Origin: Tamarix chinensis
Taxonomy: Eukaryota > Streptophyta > Magnoliopsida > Caryophyllales > Tamaricaceae
Reading direction: 5' to 3'
Length of the DNA stretch: 64,000 nt
Assembly: GCA_030549775.1 (NCBI GenBank)
Contig: CM060173.1
Location: 40,496,610 to 40,560,609 of the forward strand
The translations under genes and the position numbers were made by a program. Below are positions 23,000-34,351 of this stretch, in pieces. The number at the start of each line of letters is the position of its first letter. Positions within the stretch are counted from its first letter, which is position 1. The notes beneath the pieces are model-generated. The model worked only from the letters and a program-made list of their open reading frames with translations. It ran no database searches and had not been told where the DNA came from.

Positions 23000-24250
23000 C
23001 TAATCTATTGCACACATGGAAATCACGTTGTTGCTAAAATAATCTACACTTAGATGATTTGCTCCATAATGCTTACAATGATAGTACTTCTTAGGGTGAC
23101 AACCTTCTATCAAACCTCCTAAAGAACCTTAGGAGTGGGGTACTAATCCCATAGTGCCACTATGTATGGATGGCATAGTACCCTCAAAGTAAGCATTCAT
23201 TCCTCTATTAGGGCCTCTTAAACGACCCTCAAATATTCTCGTGGCCCCTCTTAGGCACTCCTAGACTGGATAATCTAAGAGCCTCTAAGGCCTACCTATG
23301 CATAATAACCATGTTTGGTGAGGCAAATTTAACAAATAGATCCTGATATTAAATCTCTAGGATCACCATTAAACAATGAACATGCATGAACTCACTAGCC
23401 TCCTCCTCTAGATTGAATTGGACCAAGGCCATGAACATTGTATAATAATCCTCTATTTTTGTAATCCCCAACTAAAGTGACATAATCTCATCAAAATTCC
23501 TCATATGGAGATGAATAGGGAATAATAATTCTTGAAGTAACCCAAGGAAAATTTTGCAAGTGGTGGATTCTCCATCCCTACATTGGAAATGTAAAAGTGC
23601 TTGATTTGGAGGAATTTAAGTATTGGTGACCTCCTAGGAATTATTTGATATTCGTGTGAGTAGATAAAAAATATGCTTGAGAAGACTCATGTTGAGATGT
23701 AGGGCTAATCATTAATATCAAAAGCACTCTTATTAATGACTGTCATCTATTGTGTTAGGGTGTTATAAATGGTTTCAAACTGTAACGACAACCATGAGTT
23801 GAAATTATATGATCTAGTCAGTTACTTAGAGTGATGATTCTTAGGATATACTTTAATAAGTTAGTTAATGGTCGTTCATGTTGATCTTTGGGGTCAGCCA
23901 TCAATCCTAGAAGTCCTCCAAGTAACTACCCACAACCGGTGTATCAGGGTGTTGTAGGAAACTTTTCCTGCACTAGCCCACCCGACCCCTCAAGTAGTAT
24001 ACTACCATGTTGACCCTCCTATCTATTGGGCATCCACAATCATTGAAATTCTGTGTCATGTCCTTGATATACCTTTATAAAAATTCAAGGTCCTCTTAAG
24101 CTTTAAAGAGTAGGACATGGTGATGCTCAACCCTCTAGAGCTTGTGTGAGTATTAGAAGTGTTAACAATAGTTGTGGAGCCTAAATTTAGCATTTCACAT
24201 AAGCATCAATGGTCTCCATTAAGGCCTTGATGTACTCAAAATGGTGATTA
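23000..24250 (-). pseudogene. Gag remnant, Tekay-1
   Basis: The position fits gag between the primer-binding region and protease. Near 23,040-23,100 the minus strand shows a decayed CCHC zinc knuckle ('CKHYGANH', one cysteine replaced by tyrosine). The rest is unreadable as protein. Confidence 0.45.
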
Positions 24251-24500
24251 GAAACCATTAATATTCTAAATACTAGAGCTAATAAGAAAAAAATAGGATA
24301 ACCAAGCTCTAAATTCTACATAACAACCAAATAACACATAATACTTATGAAATTAACAATACATTCCCAAACCTACTATTGCTTAGGGACTATTCAGTAT
24401 TTGAAAACACTTGAGCTTATAAAACAAATTCTTGGAACATAGTTTGAAATTGTTAAATTTGAACTATAAAATATCATTTTGGGAGTTTCAAAACCAAAAC

Positions 24501-24577
24501 ACTCTGATAACAACTTATGGTATCAATTGCACATATTTCAAAAGTTAATGGATTTTAAAACAAAGCTATAATACTAA
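24501..24577 (-). other. Duplicated primer binding site, Tekay-1
   Basis: The minus strand carries TTAGTATTATAGC (24,565-24,577) next to the 5' LTR and TTGTTATCAGAGT (24,501-24,513) 64 bp further in. Both resemble TTGGTATCAGAGC, complementary to the 3' end of initiator tRNA-Met. The inner copy is preceded by its near complement (GATACCATAAG). Confidence 0.65.
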
Positions 24578-25821
24578 CCAACAACACCCCCATTTTCACT
24601 ACCCAAAAAATTTTCTCTTTTAAATTTTTCGTGGAAGGTGAAACGTGAAAACATTTCTAAGAAAAATGTTGTGTTATCACCACATCTAAAATTACATAGA
24701 TCCCTCATCATACATCCAACAATAGATACATGGCTAAGTATCTAAACAAATAAACACAAGTAGAACTATGTGAAAAATAGATAGTAAGTGTAATGGTTTT
24801 AAAAAATCAAGACCATATTAGGTTCACAAAAAAACAAAATTATAATAAAAAAGTACGTTCAATAAGATAGGGCAACACAAGCAAAATTTAAGTCTCTCAA
24901 GGATTAAAAAAAATGCATCTATCAGGTCATTTACATCCCTTATCCCAAGCCCAACACATAAATTTATATTGCTAATAGCCACTCTCAACTAGGTTCACAA
25001 AGTCCTCTTCTTATAGGATTGAGTAGATAACTAATAAAATGAGCATGCCTATATGATACATACTTAATAAGCTAACTTACCTTATCATGTGAGGATGTGA
25101 TATATGCTTGGTCAAAATAAGCATAGAAGTTAAGATGGCACACATTAACATCCTTATATAGTTACATACCAACACATGCAATTTATTAGCATATCATTCT
25201 CAGTATGGTGCCCTATACATGTATATGGAAGTAGATTTTATCTTACAAAATGATAAACATAGACTTCATAGAAATATCCTGCTTCACACCAAGTGTATAA
25301 AATTCATGAATCATCCTGAATATCAAAAAAATATGTAAATCAAGGATATCATCATATGCACATGTAAAGTTACAAACCTAGGATGTGAGCTACTTAAGTA
25401 AACTCTAAGGTTACTTCCATTTAATTATTCATAAGATAATAATCACAATGTTATATAAACATTCATTATTAAAAAAATGGACTAGATAATGCAATCCTTC
25501 ATAACTTAAGTTAGGTATTGCAATAATGAAAAAGTATATCAAGATCACTCATATAATTAATATGAAGAAAATTTAATACAACTTTAAGACTTATTTTGAT
25601 TATTATCACTTTAGATTTATGATCACATATTTACACTCATTTATGAATCTCTAGGGAGCACTAAAATTTTCCATCATGGAACTAGCCATTATAGCACCCA
25701 AACAAGCGGTTAACAAGTAACCATATGAAATAAGCATATATTTCTACTATTCTCAGTCATAGGATATGTGGAGATTAACTCATTATATCCTTAAGTATCA
25801 AAACTCTAAGTGTCGACACCC

Positions 25822-25826
25822 CTAAG
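25822..25826. repeat. Left target-site duplication (ctaag)
   Basis: Directly before TGTAATACCCC; identical to 28,360-28,364. Confidence 0.88.
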
Positions 25827-26616
25827 TGTAATACCCCATCTTTTTGTAAGGTTTGTGGAATGGAAAGTTAAGGTATTTATAAAAATATGATATTTTTTAT
25901 TTTGATTTGGAGGTATAATTGAGTTTGATGAAAAATTATATTTAAATAAGGTTTAGAAATCAAATCAAGTGAGTGTTTAGAGGGATTGATTGATAGATTC
26001 TATGAACTAATTGACCGGTTCATCATTTAAGCTAAGGGGTGTCATTCGGCCAAGACGATAAACTAGTTTAGTGAACTAATTACTTGGCCAATAGAAAAAT
26101 CAAATAATACGCTGAAGTTATCGACTAGTTGGTCTTGCTGAGTATATTCTTTAAAATTGATTTTTATGGGAAAGTATCTTATACTAAAATAGAACCTTGA
26201 TAGTCCTACTCAAAGATGTTCTTTGGAGATTTTTAATAATTTCTATCATGTATTAGGCTCTAGCTACTAACTCAAACTGATTTGAGGGTTTGATGTAGAC
26301 AATTGAGGAACAAAATGACCTCAATTTTTTATTCTTTCATCTTTATCCTCTTCACACTTCTAAACTTGTTTTTTATTCCCAAACTATCTTCAAAGCTAAG
26401 ATATTTATTCCCATGCTAATTGTTTATTTCCTCTCTTGTATTTGACATTTTCTTGGCAAATTCAACCAACATTATCTAGAAAACACCATTTAACTCTAAA
26501 AGGGAAATAAACCTATCTTTAACAAAATTTGCATGCTTAACTCAAATTTGAACTATAAAAATTAGGGTTTTTGATTTATTTCATCACCTAACTTGCTCTG
26601 TAACATATTTGTTAGC

Positions 26617-26626
26617 TATATATATA
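26617..26626 (+). promoter_or_regulatory. TATA box of solo LTR B
   Basis: TATATATATA, about 790 bp from the LTR start, followed within 100 bp by a C/T-rich leader. Confidence 0.6.
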
Positions 26627-27914
26627 GTCCTTATCACCCTTTCCACTCAATTTTCTTTTAAACTCTAAGATATCCCCTCTCTCTAGCACATGTGTTCATT
26701 CTTCCCCTCCTCGAGCTTAATTTTGATTTTTCCACACTTTTATTACTTTCTCAAGATCTTTCTTATTTATCTTTAATCAAGGGAGGGTTATATTTTCATG
26801 GCACTATCCCTAGGTGTTTGTGAAGGCCTTAGGTGTTTGACATGTGAAATACTCCATTTGACATGTATTTAATGGACGATTGTCATGGCACTATCCCTAG
26901 GTGTTTGTGAAGGCCTTAGTGGAAAAACCTAAATAACTATTTTATGACTATAAAGGGTAATGTAATATAGATTATTAGCCAAAGATGGATTAATCTAATG
27001 GATTAATTAATATTGATAAAGCATTAATAGAAATTCCACCACATGTTTGGGGTAATGAGAATGGTTAAGATGGAATAAGTATGTGGATGCCTTACTTATA
27101 ACTTTTATGGTCCTTATATTATCCCATAACTTTGAAAATAATGTACTAATAACTTAAAGAAAATGATGATTTAGCTGTGTATGGTTCTAGGTTACCCGAT
27201 CCTCGATTAAATACCAAGTGTTAGTCTACCGTCAAACATTTATCAGTGCCTTTGGGAGGGGTTCTAGCAGATACCAATGCTACCTACTGTAGAAAGAGAT
27301 AATATACGATGGGGTATCATTACTTAAAGGTCTAGTTACGTAGATAGTTTTTGGCGTCTGCCCAAACTTATGTCCATTGGTGGTTATTTGGATATGGCTA
27401 GGACTTATGTCTATTTGTGTTTAATTAACTTTGGCTAGACTTTATGTCCTTAGATTTGGATAGACTTCTGTGGTATGTAAGACCATGGGGTGGTGTAGAG
27501 TCCATCACTTAATAAGAATTTGGAATAAAAATATGTTTAAAGAGAAAATAGAAATAGTAGCTTATAAATAAATGAACTAATGGATTATGTAAGTCAAAAA
27601 ATGGACTTATTAGGAAAATATGTGCATGGATGGAGAATCCTTAATAATTGTTGGACTATTTTCTTGGTATATTGCATGTTTTCATCTTTGATGTTGTGTT
27701 ATGTTGATAAGTATGATGAGTTATGCATGGTGTGAGTTTCTGATGCATTATAGTCATGATAGAGAATATATATTTATTTGCATGGGATAGGCATGGAATA
27801 TGATTACATGATCTCTATACTATGTTGAAGCTTTGTGCGGCTGTGACTCTTATACAGGTGGTAACTTGTCTCACTCACTATGAAGTGTACTAATGTGATT
27901 GTTTGCTCGGTCAC

Positions 27915-27934
27915 CTACTCATTATCACAAGTAG
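27915..27934 (+). other. H1-type stem-loop in family B
   Basis: CTACT/AGTAG encloses CATTATCACA. It lies where H1 lies in family A and keeps the loop pattern CATTnnCAC, but with a different stem sequence. Confidence 0.55.
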
Positions 27935-28213
27935 AGGGCCATATACAGGTTTTTGGCAATGGTTAGTAGTAGGCTTACCTCTCATTGGGCATGGATTATA
28001 AAAGTGTAAATATTTAAAGATTTCGTGTGATTCTTGATGGACCAAAGTTTAAGGCTATTTTCTACTCTCTTTTTTTTCTATAATTTGGCTTAATATATAT
28101 TTGAATATTCACTGATCGTCAAGGTCCTATACTTGAAAAAAATTCCTTGATATTTATATAATGAGTTTTGGCACACTCTACTTTAGGTTTCTTTTTGGTT
28201 GATTATCAACCTT

Positions 28214-28260
28214 ATATCTAACATGGGATAAGCAGCTGATGCCTATCCTATGTTAGATAT
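28214..28260 (+). other. Terminal hairpin of family B, 17-bp stem
   Basis: Arms 28,214-28,230 and 28,244-28,260 pair over 17 bp with one G-U pair; the loop is 13 nt. GGCGGTAAC follows at once, as after the family A terminal hairpin. Confidence 0.8.
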
Positions 28261-28359
28261 GGCGGTAACAACTTATTTTTTCTAAGTGTTTAGTATTTGT
28301 CAACTTATGCAAATTTTTTGAAATAAAAGTTTTTAGTAGTAAAAAAATATGGTGTTACA

Positions 28360-28364
28360 CTAAG
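28360..28364. repeat. Right target-site duplication (ctaag)
   Basis: Identical to 25,822-25,826. Confidence 0.88.
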
Positions 28365-30639
28365 TATCTTGTAGGTGTAGCATCGATTAGGAGAAGTACT
28401 GAAACCTACAAGGGTTTCCCTACTCATCACCTACTCCATGGGGTTGAGGTATAGAGGTTAAAAAAATTATTTCTCTTCAAGTAATTAATATTCCATATTA
28501 TAGACCACATTGAGTGTTATCACTATGATATCCAAATACCCCCACACAAGCACCTCACAATACTCAATATTTCTAATTAAGGCATTAGAAATGATATATT
28601 CCCTACTTATCCAATTCAATCAATCATTTGAGTTCATTACTTTGTGATAATGAGTAAAATTACAATATCTAAGAATCATTTTATAACATAATATAAAGTG
28701 CTAAACCTATACAAGGTAAAATAGTATCAAAGCAAGCATTCTAGCTAAAATTGATATATTAGTTATATAGACAAGTCAATTGATTTAGCATTACAAAACC
28801 TTAGAGCCCCTTGTTAAAACTATTTGATTGGTTTTCCTAACTAATAATTATTATAGAGGTTATTCGGTAGGATTAGTCCAAGACCAATTCAAATAATACT
28901 ATAGACAAATGAGTTAATTATTTTAACTAACTGCTCACTTGATCTTATAACTAGTAGATCAGTTTGCCTTATAGACCACCCAATAAGTTCAACAAAACAA
29001 GTTGAATGTTTCGTGTAAAACTGTACATGCATTTTCATACGCAAATAAATTACATATTATTAGATGATTATAAAACTTAGATTAATCATGCTTAACCACT
29101 CACTTTTGTTGCATTTCTAATTAATTACCAAGATACTTGTATATACCTCACTTCTTTCCCAGATAGAAAAACCCAAGGCATGGTTCACAACATGCACTAC
29201 TACTATCATACATATCCTCATATGAAAACTCAAATCACAAAACCTATAACAACCCACATGCTCACTCACTCTACACCGAAAGGTATGAATACCTTACTTC
29301 AAGTGAAGCTTAGCAAAAATCACACAAGGTAAGAAATATCCTTAGCTAAAAATGTACAAATCTTGAAAAGAAATTAAAACTAAGTAAAACTAATAAAAAT
29401 ATTATTCAAAAGAAAAAAAAAGATGTTAGGTATAAAAAAAACTTAAGCTTTACCAATATAAAAAAGACAAGTATGAGTTTAGAAGCCAAAGGAAAGAAAT
29501 AGAAGGTGGTTGCTAGGAAAATAAATATGTATGAATTAATCTAGGCCAATCTCAGAAGAAACATATATATCTTCCCCTATGGCTAAGGTATTCATAGTTC
29601 AGGAGCTCTAGAGAATTACACCACAAAAATTCAAAAGCATAATAATAAAAAAAGGGATAAAAAGTAGAGGGAAGAAAGATAAGAAGATATACTAATGTTG
29701 CAAGGGCATCAATGTTCATTTTAGGGTCACAAAAAAAGAATGAGAGTTGAAGAAGAAGAAGAAGATAATGGTGGTGAGATCTTCAACCATTTTTTTATAA
29801 ACCCGCTTCCCTAATGAAAATTATCTTAAAGGAGATGAATAAGGTTTTATGGATTGAAAATGATAGGAAAAAAAATTAACACATAGTATAGAGTGGTTCA
29901 AGGGCGAATTACTCTTTACTACCACTACCATAATGTTCTCCCGTTTCGATTTGGAAATAGTAACATATTTTTATTGATTCTCCTTCTTCTCTTGATTTAT
30001 GCATCTTAATATCTCAGTGAAACAATGAAAGATTATTTATAGCTTCACCTATTTATCATCTCTAGACTCTCCACAAGAATCTCTCAAGAATGATAGAAAA
30101 ATGCTCACAAACCCCTTTAAATGAATTTTATGAGGAGGTTGTGATTACATATAATTCTCACTAAGAATACAAGATATGAAAGAGTATAAATTTAGATGGA
30201 ATATGATACAGCTAGGTGTAATAAGATATATTAAAAATTGGGACCGATTTTAACTAAGAGAAGTGAGCAAATTTCACTTTTTATTAAAATCTAAGAATTA
30301 TGAAAGTTTGGAAATTTTAAGTGGGCAATTGTATTATTTGAGAGTAAGATATTAATTTCACAATCAATGTTGTTGAAAATTAGTTGTAGTTAATGTAGAT
30401 GGACCTTATTTATAATGGTTACCCTCATCGTATATCTATTAGATGAAAAATCCAGGGGTATAATGCTCATTAGTCAATCGGTTATACAATCAATCTATCA
30501 ATGGTTAAAACCAGTTAACTATTTATGCTAAGACTAGAAGTGGAATGTTACCATTGTGCAAACTAGTGTACCAATTTATTCAAATGAGTTGATTGATTAT
30601 GCATAGTGCAAATTTCATCTTAAGAACATATATAAACAG

Positions 30640-31190
30640 TGACAAAGTATGGTAAGACCAGTTGATGTGTTAATTTTACCAATTAATTAGTTTGTTCAAA
30701 TTGGTCGATTGGTTATGAACAAATCAATTAGTTTTCTAAAAGTAGTCAATGTGTTTAAATTGATAAAAAAAAGTTTCTAGAGCAATAAAATAATTAAAAT
30801 TGTTGGTCAAACCAATTGATTAGTTTCCCCAAACTAGTTGACCATTTTGGTGAAATTAGTTGATGGGTTAAAACAAAGATGAATGAGTTTTTGTAAGAGT
30901 AAAATCTATAGAGTGGTTGGTTAAAATAGTTAATTGATTTTTTCAAATCTGTCGATTAGTTTGCTAAAACCATTTCATGTGTTTAAATAGAGATGAATAG
31001 GTTTTTATACGAGTAAAAACCATGGACTGGTTGGTTAAACCCATCAATTGGTTTCCTCAAACCCACCCATCAATTTCTCAAAACCAGTTAGTGATTTTAA
31101 ACAAAGATGAATGAGTTTTTTTAAGAATAAAACTGATGAATTGGTTGGTCAAACTAATTAAATGCTTCCAAACCAATAAATTGGTTTGGT
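30640..31190 (-). repeat. 114-bp tandem repeat inside the Tekay-1 5' LTR
   Basis: The marker AAGATGAATGAGTTTTT recurs, with small changes, at about 30,875, 30,989 and 31,103, giving a 114-bp period. Each unit also holds CAATTGGTTT-like and GGTTGGTTAAA segments. Confidence 0.72.
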
Positions 31191-32107
31191 GTAACCAATC
31201 AATTAGTTTGCTACACCGGTCAATTTGTCTGAGTTTAAAGCATTTCATATCTTTGATTAAACTAAAATAGTTAATTGATTTGGGGTCTTGTCAATTATCT
31301 ATGACTTAAACTAATCATTTAGTTTTTAAAAAACTTTTTAAAGAGTTTATGAAATAAATTCAGGTAAAGTGTTTTCCAACAAAAGTTTTTAAAGATTTTT
31401 AATTGATATATGCACTTTAGTTATCTTAACTATTTACAAGAAATATAAGACTTAAGAAATATTATCCATAACCTTTAAGCCTTGGTTATCTTCCATGTGT
31501 TGTCTTTTTTTGCTTGGAAAAATTGATTTCTCTTTTACATTTTCACATTTAGAGAATGGTTTTAGTGGGTGGGCTTTAGATTTATTTTTAAGTCAATTGT
31601 TATGCATGAACACTTAATCAAACAAATTAGTTATCAAGATTCATTTTGTATAGTCAATGCAAGTATAATGATGTTATTTGACCTTTAAGCTTAACACCTA
31701 AATCCATGTAAAGTAGGGAAATGCTTGAATTAAGAGTAATAAACAATGAAAGATGATTTAGAATATATTATGGAGCTCTATTGTTAAGGTTTAAGATCAG
31801 TTGAAGAATCTTTTTATTTGAAATTGAATTCAAAATAATCTCAAGTCAAACCAACTAATCAATCCATTTTCCGAGACTAGTTAAATGGTTACCTTAAAAA
31901 ATACCCCAAAATAAAATGAAATACGGGTATATTCATTCATACCAGTAGTTGACTTGTGCTTTAGAAAACTAATTTCTTTCCATTATTGTAAATCCTTTAA
32001 AAATTAAACCTAAAATATATTTGTAAAGCAACATTTAACACTATAAACTCTTCATCAAAGACATGAAATTTCATACATTGTAAGCCTATATTTATGGGTG
32101 TTGTACA

Positions 32108-33306
32108 ATCCTTTCAACTTCATAGATGGATGTCCTTTTCTTTATGTACTTCTACATTTGCCCCTCAATTCATTTGTTGGTTTTTAATTAACTTGGCTTA
32201 ACCTTATTTTAAAGTATACACTTTTGCTCTTAGATAATTAACATTCTAGGATTATAGGAACTAGGAAACTATTGAAAAATAGTTGATAATGTGGTGACCC
32301 TATAACTCAACCATAGTGTTCCTCAATCCCCAAAGCTTGATTGATGACATCATTTTGACCACTTGTCGGTGCTTCTATCACTTGTACTTCTTCCTATACA
32401 ATAAATGTAAAAAAATGATATGGAAATAATATTCAAAAGAATATAATGATAAATCCTTACAAGTTTATCAAAGATTTGATAGGTTTTTTCATTTGTAGCC
32501 TTCATTATTTTCTTTTTTACCCTTACCCTTACCCTTATACAAACATCCACTCTTATAAAAGGTATACATGGAGTAAAAATAAATGTTTGCATATTTTTAC
32601 CTCCATATAATCTAGAATAAATGTAAAATAAAGTAAGTTATTATCATGTGAAAATAACAAGAAGCAATGTATAATGACCTAATTTACTTTCTTGCTAACT
32701 CTTTTGTTACTGCATTTATGATAACACATGAATTCTTATAAATGTAGACATTTTTCTTTGCCTTTTCTTTTTCTTTTCATTATTTTCCCATCACTAACAA
32801 TATATAAGTTATATAGATATTCAATTCATATGATTATAAGTATCATTAATAACTTTATTATATACTTTAACTTATTTCATTTTTTTAACTCAATAAGGTA
32901 ATCCCATTATTAGGATGTGATCATGCGATGATAATCTAGTAGTAGTTGTGATAGGTAAGTTCTATGTTCAGAAGCCATATACTAACATGTTATATTAGAC
33001 TTAAAGTCTTTTCATGATTTAGCACACTTTGGAAGAATAACTTTTTATAGCTTTTGGGCATGTCAAAACCACTCTCCATCACCAAAAAGATAAATATCAT
33101 CAATATATAATTTAAATGGTAATATAATATCAGTATATAAAAGTTTATTTTTCTTATATATCAGCCTAAAACTTATCATTTGTCTCATTAGGTACCATTT
33201 TGCAATTAGGAATTGTTATGGAAACCTTTTCATGTGTTCTAGCATTCGCATAGCTTTTACATTATGCTTTATTCTCTCTAATTATCACCCTTTTATTAGT
33301 AAATTG

Positions 33307-33310
<4 letters not shown>
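32108..33310. other. AT-rich spacer, no gene recognised
   Basis: No coding region, RNA gene or element end was seen. A short (CCCTTA)n run lies near 32,518-32,537. Confidence 0.5.

Positions 33311-33382
<72 letters not shown>
33311..33382. repeat. (TA)36 microsatellite
   Basis: An uninterrupted TA tract of 72 bp. Confidence 0.97.
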
Positions 33383-33384
<2 letters not shown>

Positions 33385-34351
33385 ACCATTATCCCTTAAC
33401 TTAGACACATTATTCATATGAACTCCCATTCTCTTTATTTTAACACATTTCCCACATCATTAGTTTGAGTTTCCATAGTAGCTACATGAAATTGATGTGT
33501 GTGGGAGGGTGTAATCTTCAATTATGTGGATCTAATGGTTTGAATGGAGTTTGATGAGATGATAAAGGCTCAGTGATGGTAAGTTTAAAGACTAAAGGTT
33601 CAAAAGTGATAAAACTAAGTTGACGGTGATTTGAATCATGGTAGAAAAATGATGATCGTGATTCATTGATGGTGATGATGATTCCATGGTGATGAATTAA
33701 TGATGAATGTGATTCAAATATGATGAGATGATGATGATGAGGTTTCAAAATATAGGGTTTGGATGATGGTTAGATTCATGGTTTAGGGTTAGGGTTAAGG
33801 TTAGGGTATGGTTCAAAGAAGAGGAAATAAGATGGTGTTTGGTTGGTATAGATGGTTAGGGTTTTGAATGAATGTTTTAGGGTTTTGGTTTTGGTATAAA
33901 AATTTAAGGTTTGGTTTAGCCAATAAATAGAGTAGGAATTTGGTGGTAATTAGGGCAGGAAAATATGGATTAATAAGAGTAGAAAATATATGGATTAATC
34001 TCTAATTCACACAGACTAAGAGATTAAAACTTTTAAGCCAAACCACTTACAATGATTCGATTTGCTTGAGCTTGAACTCACATAGAATTCATTCATTATT
34101 GATCTTCAACATCAATTATTCATTAAATAATCATAATACATGCCATATGCTCAACATTTATGAATAATTTAACCTTTTTACAGCTAGCTAAAGCATATTT
34201 CAAAAGATTCCAAAGTAAAAGAAATCATGCTACCTTTATGTTAAATTTATGCTACTTTATGCTAAATTTATGCTAAATTTATTCTCCTAATTTATTAATT
34301 AATTAATAAATTAGATAAATAACTTAATAATGCTCAAAAATTGTACCAACA
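33383..34351 (-). mobile_element. Probable LTR of the truncated minus-strand chromovirus
   Basis: The right end GTACCAACA (34,351) abuts TCCTCCTGATA, which on the minus strand is a polypurine tract followed by TGTTGGTAC. The LTR would thus end at 34,351. The left end was not found. It includes TTTAGGGTTAGGGTTAAGG near 33,781 and ATGATG-rich sequence at 33,650-33,740. Confidence 0.4.

Larger units (their letters stand above)
25827..28359 (+). mobile_element. Solo LTR, family B, 2,533 bp
   Basis: Runs TGTAATACCCC...GGTGTTACA with a perfect 5-bp duplication (ctaag), inside the 5' LTR of Tekay-1. TATA at 26,617-26,626 is followed by a pyrimidine-rich leader. The segment 27,190-28,359 aligns with 48,340-49,490, the 3' part of the Tekay-2 5' LTR, which itself is followed by a primer binding site. 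Family B is therefore the LTR of Tekay-like elements. It has no internal region of its own, hence solo. Confidence 0.88.
10569..32107 (-). mobile_element. Tekay-like chromovirus (Tekay-1), complete but decayed, with two nested solo LTRs
   Basis: A minus-oriented Ty3/gypsy element recognised from order and ends. The left LTR is 10,569-19,380, with a polypurine tract beside it. On the minus strand the remnants run in the order gag, protease, RT-RNase H, integrase and chromodomain (24,250 down to 19,560). A primer-binding region lies at 24,501-24,577 and the right LTR at 24,578-32,107. The integrase C-terminus ends in a tryptophan-rich 'E-x-x-W-E' type motif, now with stops, as in Tekay/Del chromodomains. 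The LTRs match each other (for example 15,629-15,780 with 24,600-24,760, and 16,950-17,050 with 28,490-28,590). No flanking duplication could be confirmed. Many stops and indels show it is old. Confidence 0.8.
24578..32107 (-). mobile_element. 5' LTR of Tekay-1, split by solo LTR B
   Basis: Starts near CAACAACACCCCC and ends at GGGTGTTGTACA. It is interrupted at 25,827-28,359 (plus duplication). It aligns with the 3' LTR over its first 1.2 kb and from 28,365 to about 29,850. It is about 1.2 kb longer than the 3' LTR once inserts are removed, partly because of the 114-bp repeat array at 30,640-31,190. Confidence 0.72.

Noticed and set aside
28214..28260. Plant microRNA precursor
   Set aside because: The stem is only 17 bp with a 13-nt loop, too short for a plant miRNA duplex, and a hairpin recurs at the same LTR position with different sequence.
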